Shown here: positions 49,279 to 59,986 of the stretch, piece by piece
Layout of the letters: the number at the start of each line of letters is the position of its first letter
Numbering within the stretch: position 1 is the stretch's first letter
Assembly (NCBI RefSeq): GCF_014084105.1
Contig: NZ_CP048289.1
Coordinates: 4,969,922-5,033,921, forward strand
Direction: 5' to 3'
From: Streptacidiphilus sp. P02-A3a
GTDB lineage: Bacteria > Actinomycetota > Actinomycetes > Streptomycetales > Streptomycetaceae
DNA: 64,000 nt
Position numbers and translations under genes: made by a program
Notes under the pieces: model-generated
What the model saw: only the letters and a program-made list of their open reading frames with translations
What the model was told of the DNA's origin: nothing
Databases searched by the model: none

Positions 49279-52200
49279 TCATGAGTTGTTGTAGACAGCG
49301 GCGACCTGCGTGGCACTCAAAGCCGCCTGGTAGGTACGCACATCACTGACACTGCCGTTGACCTGGTCGTACAGCGCGGTGGAACCGACCAGACTGTTGG
49401 CGCCGACCTCCAAGGCACCGGCCGCGTTGAACTGCGGAGTGGTGTTGGTCGCACTGGCCTTCAACACCCCGTTCACATACAGCTGCATCGCACCGGTACC
49501 CGCGTTGTACACCCCGGTCAGATGCGTCCAGGTGTTCGCGGTCGCCGCGGCCTCCGCCGTGGGGAAACTCGTCGAAGCCGTGTCCGACGTCGTGGTCTGG
49601 AAGATCCAGCCACCGTTGCCACTGTTGTAACCCAGGTAGAACGCCTGATGCGTATCGGTACCCTGCGCCAGCGCGATCTGCGCCCCACTGAGCGCGGTGA
49701 TCTTGACCCAGCACGAGACCGTGTAACTCTGACTGCTGTTCACCGCCGGCGCGGCCGCCCTGACCACCGAATCCGTCCCGTCGAAGACCGCGGCCGACGA
49801 CGCGACACCCTTGTGGTTCGCACCCCAGGCCACCGTGGAACCGACCGCCGCCGAGTTACTGCCCGACGCGTCCGCACCACCCAGCGCACCAGTCAACCGC
49901 CACTGGTCAGCACCCGGGAAACTGGTGACACTGTTCCAGTACACAGCCCCGTTGGCACCATAGACCACCAGGTTCCCATCAGGCTGCAACACCAACGTGT
50001 CACCAGGATGACCAGAGGTGTTCGTCGCCCACAACGCACCCGTGTGCCCGGTGGCATCAGCCGCGTTCGGATAGGCCACCAGATTCCCGTCGCTCTGCAA
50101 CGTCATCACCGCGCCCGTCTGGTTCGCGGTACCCACCTGGTACAACGGAGTCCGGCGACCGAGACACTCATCAGACCCTCATTGAAACTCAAACTGTTCG
50201 CACCACTGGTCCACTGACTACCACTGGGATACAACGTGTTGTCCGCCGGGAACACGAACGACCCCGTCGTATTGGACAGCGCCGCGACCTGACCCGGAGT
50301 CAACGTCTGGTTCCAGGTCTCCACCTGCGCGACCTGGCCATCGAAATAGCTGCCATGCGCACCCTTGTAGAGCTGGTCACCGACCTGGAACCCATCGGTG
50401 TAGCCGGCAACCGCGGTGTGCGTCGCACTGCCCACCTCGATACCATTGACATACAGGCTCATATACGAGCTGACCGGGTCATAGGTGACCGTCACATGCG
50501 ACCACGAGCCGACCTGCGCCGTCCCGGCAACCGCGCAGTTGTACGCGTAACCGGCCGCGTCACCGGTCTCCATGCAGAAGTTCCAGCCCGCCGCGGTGGG
50601 ATAGACCAAGAACCCCGACCCGTAGGTACCGTCCTGCGACAGCACCACACCACCGTTCATCGCCGCCGGCTTGACCCACGCCGAGACACTGAAACTCTTC
50701 GACGTGGTGACCGCCGGACCACTACCGGCCAGCACCCCGCTACTGCCGTTCAAACTCACATCCGGACTGAACAGGTCACCGGTATGCCACGTGGCACCCG
50801 CGTCACCCGTCAACGTCAAACCACCACTGGCATCAGCCGCCACCGTACCCGAGGCACTGGTGTCCCCACTGGCCGCGTCAGTCAACGGCCAACTGTGGCT
50901 GTCAGCAGCCAACGCACTACCCGTGGTGGACACCGCCGCCGCACCCGTCGTACTCAACGCACTGAACAGGTACGCCGTCGTGGTACCACCACTGGTCGTC
51001 GCCCACAGGTCCGGCGTGCCATCACCATTGATATCCGCCGCCCGCAGACTCAGCACCGCACCGGTGTTCCACCCCGTGGCCACCGGATACGACGTGTACA
51101 CCAGGTCCGGATTACCCGAGGCGTCCTGCGACAGCGCCAACCCCTCCCACAGGTCCAGCACACCGGTCGCCTTGTCCCACAGGAACATCGCCGTACTGGA
51201 ACCCCCACCACTGACCGGCAACTGCACCGTACTCAACGTCCACGACGCCCAGTCACCACTGCCGTCCGGACTCGGGTTCGACAACTGCGTACGACCGAAG
51301 TCCGCGATACTGCCCAACGACGGATACAACGTCAACGCATCGGTCTTGTTGCCGCTCTCATCATCCGAGGTCCCGATCAGATCCGGCAGCGCACACGTCG
51401 CACCCTGCCCCGCAACCGAGACCCCACTGGTGCAACCCGCATTCGCCAACTGCACCGGATTGTTCGGCGTCGACGCCTCGAACGGGTCATACAACGCATT
51501 GGTCGTCGTCGAACCACCCGCGATGGCCAACGCCGAACCATCACCATTACCGTTCAACACCTCAGCCACACCCGCATGCACCCCCGACGGGTAGTACACC
51601 AGGACGTCATTGAGCCCACTACCAGTGAACTGGCCACTGAACGCGGTCGCCCCGTTGTAGTCCGCAGGAGACCCCAGACCAGTGGGACCAGTCGTATCGA
51701 TCCCACTCCCGTTGATCCCCAAGTCACTCATCGAGCCGACCAGGCTCCCGTCACCCGTCGTACGACCCACACCCGCCTGACCCGCCGAGAGCCACAACCC
51801 CGACGGCAGACTGTCCTGACCACCCACCGCGAGCAGGTCCGCGACACCATCCCCGGTCAGGTCACCATCGGCCTGCACCGTACCGCCCACCGCCGAATTG
51901 AAGATCACATTCTCGGTACCACCGTAATTAGCACCCGCCGAAATCGCCGTCACACTCAACGTATCAGTCAACCGCGTCGGCGTGATCGACGCCGTCGCCA
52001 CCCACCAGCCGCACTCACCGACCTGGGCGCACCACCATTGAGCTGATACACGTAACTGGCCGGAGCAGTACCACCCGACTCACTGAAACTCACCGCGACC
52101 GGACTGCCCATCGTCCCCAACGTCGTCGGATACGGCAGACCCGTCACCGGATTCGTGTTCCCGTAATCCGACAACTCGACACCATTCGCGTCCTGCGTCA

Positions 52201-54253
52201 CCGGAGTCCCCGGACGCGTCGGATCGAACGTGAACGTGCAACCCGACGTCGTCCCACTGGACAACTTGAAGTCAGTCGCCTGCACCTTCCACGTGAACTC
52301 CGTCGCCGCACCCGGCGCACTCCCCGTCTTACCCGACCACGCCTCCAAATTCGCCTGACTCAACTGGAAATCCACACTACTACCAGAATTCGCCGTCACA
52401 TCATTGGAGTTACTGGTCGCCACCACCTTCCCGTCACTATTACGCGTCACCGTGAACGTCGCACCCAGAACACCCTTGTCCGGATCCGACAACCCCGCAT
52501 ACAACGACATCTCACCATCACCGACAGTATCGTTGCCCGTGCAGTTCGTCGACGGCGACGTCGACAAAGCAGACGGCGTGTTCGGCGCATGGTCATACGT
52601 CGTCGACACACTCAACGTATTCGCGAACTCCTTCCACCCATTCGGATCCGACTCGTTCGACGCCCGAATCCCGAACGTGATATTCGACCACTTACCACTC
52701 GCCGCCGACCCCATGATGCCAGAAATATCGAAACCCACACCATGCGCCGGGCACGACGAGTCATACCCGTACGCCACCGTCTGCGTCGGCCCCACCTGAC
52801 TCGTCAACGTCGACGGACTGTCCCACGTCGTACCAGAACTGATCGGATTCGACTGCCACAACTGCACACCACTCGCCGTGCAGTTCGGCGACCACTCCTC
52901 CGTAATATTCAACTGCGAGGAAATGATGTCCTGCGCACCATACAACGCCGTCGGCACACCGATCTGCACATACGACCGCGCCGTGAACGTCGGCGACTCC
53001 CAATCCTGGTCACCCACACGCAACAAATCCGACGACTTCCAGTAACTCGACGACGCATAATACGAATTGATCTGCGTCCACGCCTGCAACGGACTCGACG
53101 CCGACGGCGCATTGAACGTCGGATCGATATACACCGGGAACACCGGCCTACCACCACTGAGCAACGACACATCCGGAGTCAGATCAATCCTCCCCCCCAC
53201 CACCCGGACACCGACCCGCGACGTATGCGCACCCTCACCCGCACTACCCACCGAAGACACCACCGGCAAACCACTGACCGCATCCACCAACACACCCGAA
53301 AGCGGATCCACCACCGAACGCCGACCAACCACCGACACACCCCCGGCAGCCGACACACCACCCCTGGCAGCCGACGCGCCCTTCGCGGTCGAGGCGCCCT
53401 TCGCGGTCGAGGCACCGCCCTTGGCGGCCGGCGCGCCCGCGGTGGTAGCCGAGTCCCACATCGTCGCCGCCGGAGCCGTGAACACCGCCCGCCCCTGCGG
53501 ATCCCTCGCCGTCAAGTTCCCCGCCGCGTCCGAGGACAACGTCACCCCCCGCGTACGAGCACCCAACACCAACGTCCTCAACGCCGGATTCGCCGCCGCC
53601 GCCGCATCCTTGACGACCAACACCTCAGCAAACGAACCCTGAGCCGTCGCCGTGACACACAGATCCACACCCTTGAACACATCACGGTACGTCGCCGTAG
53701 CACCCGACAACGACGGCACCGGCAACACCACCGGCACACTCACCGCCAACTCCCGCCCCCCACTGTCCATCACCGCCAACACAGAACCACCACCACCCGA
53801 CAACGTCAAACCACTACTCGTCACCCTCGTCGAAACCGAACCATCAGCACCACGAACCAACGTCGGATCCAACGACCTCCACACACCACCCACCCGCTTA
53901 CGCACCGCCGCCAACGACTGCGTCAACGTAAACGTCCCATTCGGATGCGCCATCACCATCTGCGTATCCGACGTCGCCGCCCCCGCCAACACATCCCTAC
54001 CCGACCGACGCGCCTCCAACGAAGCCTGCTCCGTACTCAACCCCCCAGACGAAACAGCAACAGACGAAACAGACGAAGCAGACGCAGACGAAGCAGCAGA
54101 CGAAGCAGACGAAGCAGCCCCAGAAGCAGCAGTAGCGGCAACAGCAACCGGAGCGAACCCCACACCAGCCGCCGAACCCCACACCACACCCAGAACCACC
54201 ACACCACCCACCAACCGCACAAAACCCCGATACCCACCCGATATGACTCTCAC
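49279..54253 (-). pseudogene. Giant secreted LamG/bulb-lectin protein, two frameshifts
   Basis: Reconstructed length ~1,650 residues. Signal region (GFVRLVGGVVVLGVVWGSAA), an Ala/Ser-rich spacer, a beta-rich N-terminal region, and an Ig-like segment. A frameshift near 52005 follows (YVYQLNGGAPRSVSAAGG to MATASITPTRLTDTLSV). Then come FG-GAP-like repeats (DLTGDGVADLLAVGGQD, ADINGDGTPDLWAT) and a LamG domain (VSAWVKPAAMNGGVVLSQDG). A second shift near 50145 leads into two bulb-lectin motifs (LQSDGNLVAY, LQPDGNLVVY) and a second LamG (SCWVKITALSGAQIALAQGT). Extracellular glycan-binding protein. GTG at 54253. Confidence 0.75.
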
Positions 54254-54872
54254 TCAAACAACCTTCCCTCACGAGGAACCCAACCAGCCCCAAACCACAA
54301 ACACGCTAAACGCCCACCCACACACCCCAACAAAACTGTGTCACGCCTCACAATCACCTTGATCCACTTACGCACCCCCTTGCACCCACCCACCCCCCAC
54401 ACTCACACCCAAACCTTACCCACCAACCATGCCCACCCCACCACACCACCACGACCACCAACCCCCCAATCAACCTGGCCGCACTCAGCCAAGGCCGAGC
54501 ACCACCCACCACGGCCCGCACCACGCCCGGGCCGCGAGTACCAGAGCACACCGCTCAATCCCCACCCAAGGGCGACAAACCACGACCACCACAGCACACG
54601 GCCCCAGGGCCGACATGCAGCCACCCGAAAGCCCCACCACCACCCCGGACAAAGACGACAGGCACACGACCCCAGTGACCCGGACCAAAGCAGCCCACCC
54701 ACTCCCCCAACCCCGAAGGACCGAGACACCCCACCACAAGAACTCCAAGGAGCAACTCAACCCGATCACCGAACAGGTCACCCCGCGCCACAACACCCAG
54801 GACAAACCAGACCACACCCCCGCCCAGCCGCCCTGAGCACCATGCCGCGAACCAGCCCAGCAGGACACAACG
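54254..54872. other. C/A-rich intergenic region upstream of the LamG gene
   Basis: About 620 bp with the plus strand strongly C- and A-biased and locally AT-richer (AACCTTCCCTCACGAGG, AAACACGCTAAACGCCC). It must contain the LamG promoter. GGGAAGG before GTG 54253 is its ribosome binding site. Nothing codes. The IS630-type element has inserted at its right end. Confidence 0.45.
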
Positions 54873-54959
54873 CTAGTGCTGTGACCGTGTAGGTTCGCCG
54901 GGTTGGTGCTCGGAGCGGTTGGATGTGTTGTGACGTCCGATCCGATTCGTGGAGGTGCG

Positions 54960-56081
54960 ATGGCCGAGCCTGTCCGTGTGCGCAGACTGACCGACCAGGA
55001 GGGGCAGCGGCTTCAGCAGATCGTGCGCCGGGGCAGCACCAACTCGGTGCGCTACCGGCGCGCGATGATGCTGCTGGCCTCGGCCGGCGGGAACCGCGTC
55101 CCAGTCATCGCCCAGCTGGTGCAGGCGGACGAGGACACCGTCCGTGACGTGATCCACCGCTTCAATGAGATCGGTCTGGCCTGCCTGGACCCTCGCTGGG
55201 CGGGAGGCCGTCCCCGCCTGCTTAGTCCTGACGACGAGGACTTCGTCGTCGCGACGGCCACCACCCGCCCGACCAAGCTCGGCCAGCCCTTCACCTGCTG
55301 GTCGATCCGTAAACTCGCCGCCTACCTGCGCAAGGTCCACGGCCGGGTGATCCGGATCGGCCGTGAGGCCCTGCGCTGCCTGCTCACCCGACGCAGCGTC
55401 ACCTTCCAGCGGACCAAGACGTGGAAGGAGTCCACAGATCCCGAGCGCGACGCCAAGCTCGACCGGATCGAGCACGTCCTGGAACACTTCCCCGACCGCG
55501 CTTTCGCGTTCGACGAGTTCGGGCCACTGGGTATCCGCCCCACCGGAGGTTCCTGCTGGGCCGAGCGGGGCCGACCGGACCGGCTGCCCGCGACCTACCA
55601 CCGCACCCACGGAGTGACCTACTTCCACGGCTGCTACTCGATCGGCGACGACACCCTGTGGGGCGTCAACCGCCGCCGCAAGGGCGCCACCAACAGCCTG
55701 GCCGCGCTCAAGTCGATCCGTACCGCCCGGCCCGACGGCGCCCCGATCTACGTGATCATGGACAATCTCTCCGCGCACAAGGGCGTCAAGAGCCGTGCCT
55801 GGGCCCGGAAGAACAAGGTAGAGCTGTGCTTCACCCCGACCAACGCCTCTTGGGCCAACCCGATCGAGGCGCACTTCGGGCCGCTGCGGCAGTTCACCCT
55901 GGCCAACTCGAACCATCCCAACCACACGGTCCAGACCCGTGAACTGCACCGATACCTGCGCTGGCGCAACTCCAACGCCCGCCACCCCGACGTCCTGGCC
56001 GCCCAACGTAAGGAGCGCGCCCGCATCCGTAGCGAGAAGGGCATCCGGTGGGGCGGACGCCCACTGGCGCTGGCGGCATGA
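54960..56081 (+). CDS. IS630-family transposase
   Basis: A 373-residue intact transposase. N-terminal HTH (RRAMMLLASAGGNRVPVIAQ, LVQADEDTVRDVIHRFNEIG, LDPRWAGGRP), then the DDE catalytic core: Asp in AFAFDEFGPL, Asp in YVIMDNLSAHK, and Glu in SWANPIEAHFGPL. ATG at 54960 follows GGAGG. All catalytic residues are present, so the element may be mobile. Confidence 0.93.
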   Translation: MAEPVRVRRLTDQEGQRLQQIVRRGSTNSVRYRRAMMLLASAGGNRVPVIAQLVQADEDTVRDVIHRFNEIGLACLDPRWAGGRPRLLSPDDEDFVVATATTRPTKLGQPFTCWSIRKLAAYLRKVHGRVIRIGREALRCLLTRRSVTFQRTKTWKESTDPERDAKLDRIEHVLEHFPDRAFAFDEFGPLGIRPTGGSCWAERGRPDRLPATYHRTHGVTYFHGCYSIGDDTLWGVNRRRKGATNSLAALKSIRTARPDGAPIYVIMDNLSAHKGVKSRAWARKNKVELCFTPTNASWANPIEAHFGPLRQFTLANSNHPNHTVQTRELHRYLRWRNSNARHPDVLAAQRKERARIRSEKGIRWGGRPLALAA

Positions 56082-56238
56082 CCAGCGAAACCATGTGCGC
56101 GCTGCTGCGGATAGCATCGTCTCCGGTCGCAACTGGCGAAGGTGGAGAACCACCGGGGAGCGGCCGTTTTCCCGCGTGCGCGTCGACCGCCTGGGCGCCT
56201 GCGTCAGTGATGTTCCCGCTGACACAGGAGGTTATGAC

Positions 56239-57396
56239 GTGGATCTGCGCTATGGGACCAACCCGCAGCAGGCGGCGGCTACCACCGAGCCGGTGCAGCC
56301 TGGCCGATGGCCGGTCCGGGTGTTGAACGGCAGCCCGTCCTACATCAACATGCTGGATGCGCTCAACAGTTGGCAGCTGGTGCTGGAGGCGAGCCGGGCC
56401 CTGAACCGGCCGGCCGCTGCCTCCTTCAAGCACGTCTCGCCCGCCGGTGCGGCCGTGGCTGGCCCCGTCGATGACGTCACCGGCGAGCTCTACGGCATCG
56501 ACTGCGACAGTGTCGGCGCGCTCACCAGCGCATACCTGCGTGCCCGCGACGCCGATCCGAAGTCCTCCTACGGCGACTTCGCCGCTGTGTCGCACCCGGT
56601 CGACACCGAACTCGCCGAGCTGCTGTCCCGCGTGGTCTGCGACGGCGTCATCGCCCCCGGTTACGCTCCCGGCACCGTCGCGACGCTCAGCAAGAAGAAG
56701 AACGGCCGCTTTCTGGTCATGGAAGCGGATCAGGCGTTCACACCCCCGCAGTGCGAGACACGGGAGGTGTTCGGCCTGCGGCTGTCCCAGCGGCGCGACG
56801 AGGTGACGCTGTCCACCGCCCTGCTGGACAACGTCGTATGCGGCACGCTGCCGACCACGGCAGCCGAGGATCTCCTGCTGGGCCTGGCGGTCCTGCGCTA
56901 CACACAGTCCAACTCCGTGTGCTACCTGCGTGGTGGGGCGACCCTGGGGATCGGTGCCGGCCAGCAGTCCCGCGTGGACTGCACCCGCTTGGCCGGCGCG
57001 AAGACAGATATCTGGTGGCTGCGACGCCACCCGGCTGTCCGTGCACTCGCCTTCCAACCGGACACCCGGCGCCAGGACCGGATCAACTGGCAGATCCGCT
57101 TCATCGAGGGCGACCTCACCCTGGACGAGAGCACACGCCTGTCGACAGCCCTGTCCGCACCCGCACCCGAGCTGACGGACGAGCAGCGCACGCAGTGGCT
57201 CGCGGGCCTGGCCGAGGTGGCATTCGTCTCGGACGGCGCGTTGCCATTCCGTGACAACGTCGACCACGCCCACCGGCACGGTGTCGCCTACATCGCCGAA
57301 CCGGGCGGATCCATCCGGTCCACCGAAGTCGAGCACGCCTGCCGCGAGCATCAGATCGCTCTCGCCCGCACCGGGCTCAGGCTCTTCCACCACTGA
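56239..57396 (+). CDS. AICAR transformylase-type protein (PurH formyltransferase domain alone)
   Basis: A 385-residue protein homologous to the AICAR formyltransferase part of PurH: DLRYGTNPQQ, VLNGSPSYINMLDALNSWQL, AASFKHVSPAGAAVAGPV (catalytic Lys-His in SFKHVSPAG), DPKSSYGDFAAVS, VLRYTQSNSVCY, and the terminal GSIRSTEVEHACREH. The IMP cyclohydrolase (MGS) domain of normal PurH is absent. It would move a formyl group from 10-formyl-THF to AICAR in purine synthesis. GTG at 56239 follows AGGAGG. It lies 157 bp after the transposase, inside the IS inverted repeats. Confidence 0.85.
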   Translation: MDLRYGTNPQQAAATTEPVQPGRWPVRVLNGSPSYINMLDALNSWQLVLEASRALNRPAAASFKHVSPAGAAVAGPVDDVTGELYGIDCDSVGALTSAYLRARDADPKSSYGDFAAVSHPVDTELAELLSRVVCDGVIAPGYAPGTVATLSKKKNGRFLVMEADQAFTPPQCETREVFGLRLSQRRDEVTLSTALLDNVVCGTLPTTAAEDLLLGLAVLRYTQSNSVCYLRGGATLGIGAGQQSRVDCTRLAGAKTDIWWLRRHPAVRALAFQPDTRRQDRINWQIRFIEGDLTLDESTRLSTALSAPAPELTDEQRTQWLAGLAEVAFVSDGALPFRDNVDHAHRHGVAYIAEPGGSIRSTEVEHACREHQIALARTGLRLFHH

Positions 57397-57508
57397 GGAC
57401 CCCGATCGAGGTCCCCGCTTCACCCGGCGGGGACCTCAAGACCATCTCCGTAGACCCACCAGTCGAGCCTGTCAGCAACCCGGTGAACCATCCCGGTCAG
57501 AGCACTAG

Positions 57509-58939
57509 TAGTACTTCGTTAAGTTTGGTTTGGTGGGCGGGCGTTGTGCGTGGTTGTGCTTGCGGGTAGGGGGCGTTGGCAGGTGGTGCAGGTGCCGGTC
57601 CAGCAGTTCAGCAGGTCCTGTATCTGGTCGAGGACCTGGTAGAGGGTCAGGCCGGCGCTTGGGCTTTTGGGTCGAGTCTGCGCAGGGTGAGGAAGGCGTG
57701 GGCGGCGGTGACCAGGGCGAGGTGGTGGTGGAAGCCGCGCCAGGTTCGGCCTTCGAAGTGGTCCAGGCCCAGGCCGTGCTTCATCTCGCGGTAGTCGTGC
57801 TCGATGCGCCAGCGCATCTTGGCCAGGCGGGCCAGGTGTCGCAGCGCGGTGTCGGCGGGCAGGCTGGTCAGCCAGTACTCGGTGGGGGCCTTCTCCCCGG
57901 TGGGCCACTCGCACAGCAGGGTGGTGGCGGGCAGTACGCCGTCCCAGGCCGCGGCGCCGCCGGCGGCGGCCATGGCGTGGCGGCGGGCGGCGACCCCGGC
58001 GGGGCGCACGGTCAGCGTCCGAAAGCGTGAGTGCATCGGGCCTTTGGAGCCGTGGCGCCAGGTGGAGCGGCGGAACGCGGCCCGCCCGCCGTCGGCCGCC
58101 AGTGCACTCAGCGCGGCGGCCCTGGCGCGGTAGCGGGTGGCGGGGACGCGGCCGGTGCCGGACCAGGGCGGGGCGGTGGGAACGGCGTGCTGCGGGTGTG
58201 CGGACTCGTCCGCGCGCACGGCGACGACGAAGTCCAGGCCCCGGTCGGCCAGGCCCTGGCGGAACGCGGTGTTCTGTCCGTAGCCGGCATCGGCGACAAT
58301 GACCTTCGGCTCCAGGCCCCAGCCGACAGCCTCGTCGATCAGGTCCAGGGCCAGCCGCCACTTCTCACGGTGTCCCGCCTCCTCGGGGACACCGGCGCGA
58401 GTGCGCCGGTCGGCGTCGTCCTGCCACCCCTCGGGCAGGAACAGCCGCCAGGAGACCGGCACGGACGCGGTGTCGGAGGCGGCGTGCAGGCTGACGGCGA
58501 CCTGGCAGTTGGACTGCTTGCCCAGCGCCCCGCACCACTGCCGCGCCACACCGACCGACATCCGCCCGTCCTTGGGGAACGAGACGTCGTCGATCACCCA
58601 CACCACCGGGTCCACCGCCGGCACCGTCTTGAGCGCCACCGCCCGCAGCACCGCCGCGTGGTCCCACGGCGACTGGTTCACGAACTGCTGCAGCGCCTGC
58701 ATGTCCCCGTCCGGCAACCGCGCCGCCATCGGCTGGACCGACTTGCGACGGCCGTCCAGCATCAGCCCGCGCAGGTAGCAGTCACCCCACCCACGCACGT
58801 CACGACGCCGCACCGACGCAAATACCTCACCGACGAACTCGGCCAGCTCACCACGGAGTTGCTCGATCTCCCCCAAATCCACGTCGGCCATGATGCCCGA
58901 TCAACAGCACCCACATCAACCAAACTTAACGAAGTACTA
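57509..58939 (-). mobile_element. IS701-family insertion sequence
   Basis: Perfect 22-bp inverted repeats: TAGTACTTCGTTAAGTTTGG (from 57509) and its complement ending at 58939. Flanked by a 4-bp duplication CTAG (57505-57508 and 58940-58943), as expected for IS701. 1,431 bp with one transposase. The duplicated CTAG is the last four bases of the IS630-type element, so IS701 inserted exactly at that element's end and later. Confidence 0.93.
57647..58891 (-). CDS. IS701-family transposase
   Basis: A 414-residue DDE transposase: VVWVIDDVSFPKDGRMSVGV (first Asp region), VIVADAGYGQNTAFRQGLAD (second Asp) and MRWRIEHDYREMKHGLGLDH (Glu of the YREMK motif). The frame is complete and all three acidic residues are present, with intact element ends, so it is probably active. 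ATG at 58891 is just inside the right inverted repeat. Confidence 0.93.
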   Translation of the reverse strand: MADVDLGEIEQLRGELAEFVGEVFASVRRRDVRGWGDCYLRGLMLDGRRKSVQPMAARLPDGDMQALQQFVNQSPWDHAAVLRAVALKTVPAVDPVVWVIDDVSFPKDGRMSVGVARQWCGALGKQSNCQVAVSLHAASDTASVPVSWRLFLPEGWQDDADRRTRAGVPEEAGHREKWRLALDLIDEAVGWGLEPKVIVADAGYGQNTAFRQGLADRGLDFVVAVRADESAHPQHAVPTAPPWSGTGRVPATRYRARAAALSALAADGGRAAFRRSTWRHGSKGPMHSRFRTLTVRPAGVAARRHAMAAAGGAAAWDGVLPATTLLCEWPTGEKAPTEYWLTSLPADTALRHLARLAKMRWRIEHDYREMKHGLGLDHFEGRTWRGFHHHLALVTAAHAFLTLRRLDPKAQAPA

Positions 58940-59005
58940 CTAGCGATCCATGACACCACCCCGGAGAACAACCCACACCAGCCACCGTGGAACACCACAC
59001 CGAAC

Positions 59006-59939
59006 CTACCCCAGAGCCCCAATAGTCCAACGACCGATGAGCGCCCAGGCCAGGCGCGGACCGAGCAGATCCTGCAGGCCGATACGCTGATAGAAGGCAG
59101 TGCGCACCAGGCCGCCGACACCGTTGACGGTCTCGGCACCGTCGTCGGTCGGCTCGATGTGGACACGGAACAGCCGCTGACCCCTGGGAGTGCCGGCCAC
59201 ACCCACGATCACGACGGCAACCTCAGCCGAATCCGCGTTCAGCGAGGTGACCTCAGCCAGACACGCACCCACCTGGTCCAACAGCCCTGCGCAGCGCACC
59301 CCGTAGGCATCCGCGACAGTAGTGTCCACAGCGCGGCCGGAGTGGGCGAAGTGGTTGGTGCCGGAGGTGAAGGCGCCGGGGACCACGACGGTGATGTCGA
59401 TCCCGAAGCCGCCAACCTCGGCAGCATAGGTGACAGCCAAAGAGCCCACGACAGCCCCCACGGCAAAGCACGCGCCGAAACAGGGCCAGGTACCACCGCA
59501 CGTAATGGACAAGCCGACCCACAGCAGCAGGCCGTCACCCTGGGCGCGCAGGTGCGGCAGCACGGCACGGTTGACACGCTGGGTCGCGGCCGCGTTGACG
59601 TCGAAGACCTCGTGCAACTGCTCCGGGGTGAAGGCCCCCAGCCAACCCAGGACCATGTGTCCGGCATTGTGCACGACCACGTCGATACGGTCGGATTCGG
59701 CGAGGATCGCGCCGACGGCGGCGTTCGCCGATCCCTGGTCGGCGACGTCTAGTTCAACGCTGCGCAGGTCGACGCCGTGATCGCGGGTCGTACTGGGCGG
59801 CCTGCTCCACGGCAGGACGGTTACGTCCGGTGGTCTGCCGGATCCCGGCATAGACACGGTGGCCCGTGTCGGCAAGAGCGCGCACGGTCAGCGCGCCGAA
59901 GCCACTGGACGCGCCGGTCACCAGAACGGTCTTGGACAT
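59006..59939 (-). pseudogene. SDR-family oxidoreductase, one frameshift
   Basis: N-terminal piece (ATG at 59939): MSKTVLVTGASSGFGALTVR, ALADTGHRVYAGIRQTTGRN, RPAVEQAAQY. A one-base insertion near 59789 shifts the frame, then RDHGVDLRSVELDVADQGSA, IDVVVHNAGHMVLGWLGAFT and GFGIDITVVVPGAFTSGTNH follow. The catalytic YxxxK is not found at its usual place: the expected segment reads FGACFAVGAVVGSLAVTYAA, so activity is doubtful even if the frame is restored. It is 47 bp after the next SDR gene and in the same operon. Confidence 0.75.
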
Positions 59940-59986
59940 GGCGGGTGTTCCTTCCGGAGGCTGGGTTTCGTCGGTGGTGGGGGTGG

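Larger units (their letters stand above)
54873..57508 (+). mobile_element. IS630-family element carrying an AICAR-transformylase-like passenger gene
   Basis: The left end CTAGTGCTGTGACCG (continuing TGTAGGTTCGCCGGG) and the reverse complement of the right end, CTAGTGCTCTGACCG (continuing GGATGGTTCACCGGG), agree at 25 of 30 positions. TA at 54874-54875 and 57506-57507 would be the IS630-type target duplication. Between them lie an intact IS630 transposase and a purH-type gene, both on the plus strand; total ~2.63 kb against ~1.1-1.2 kb for a plain IS630. No second inverted repeat is visible just after the transposase. Confidence 0.75.

Noticed and set aside
54429..54836. A 135-codon Pro/Thr/His-rich frame upstream of the IS630-type element
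   Set aside because: It results from the C/A-biased composition; no ribosome binding site and no similarity.
56082..56238. Right end of a short IS630 element just after the transposase
   Set aside because: No sequence here matches the left inverted repeat; the best match is at 57494-57508.
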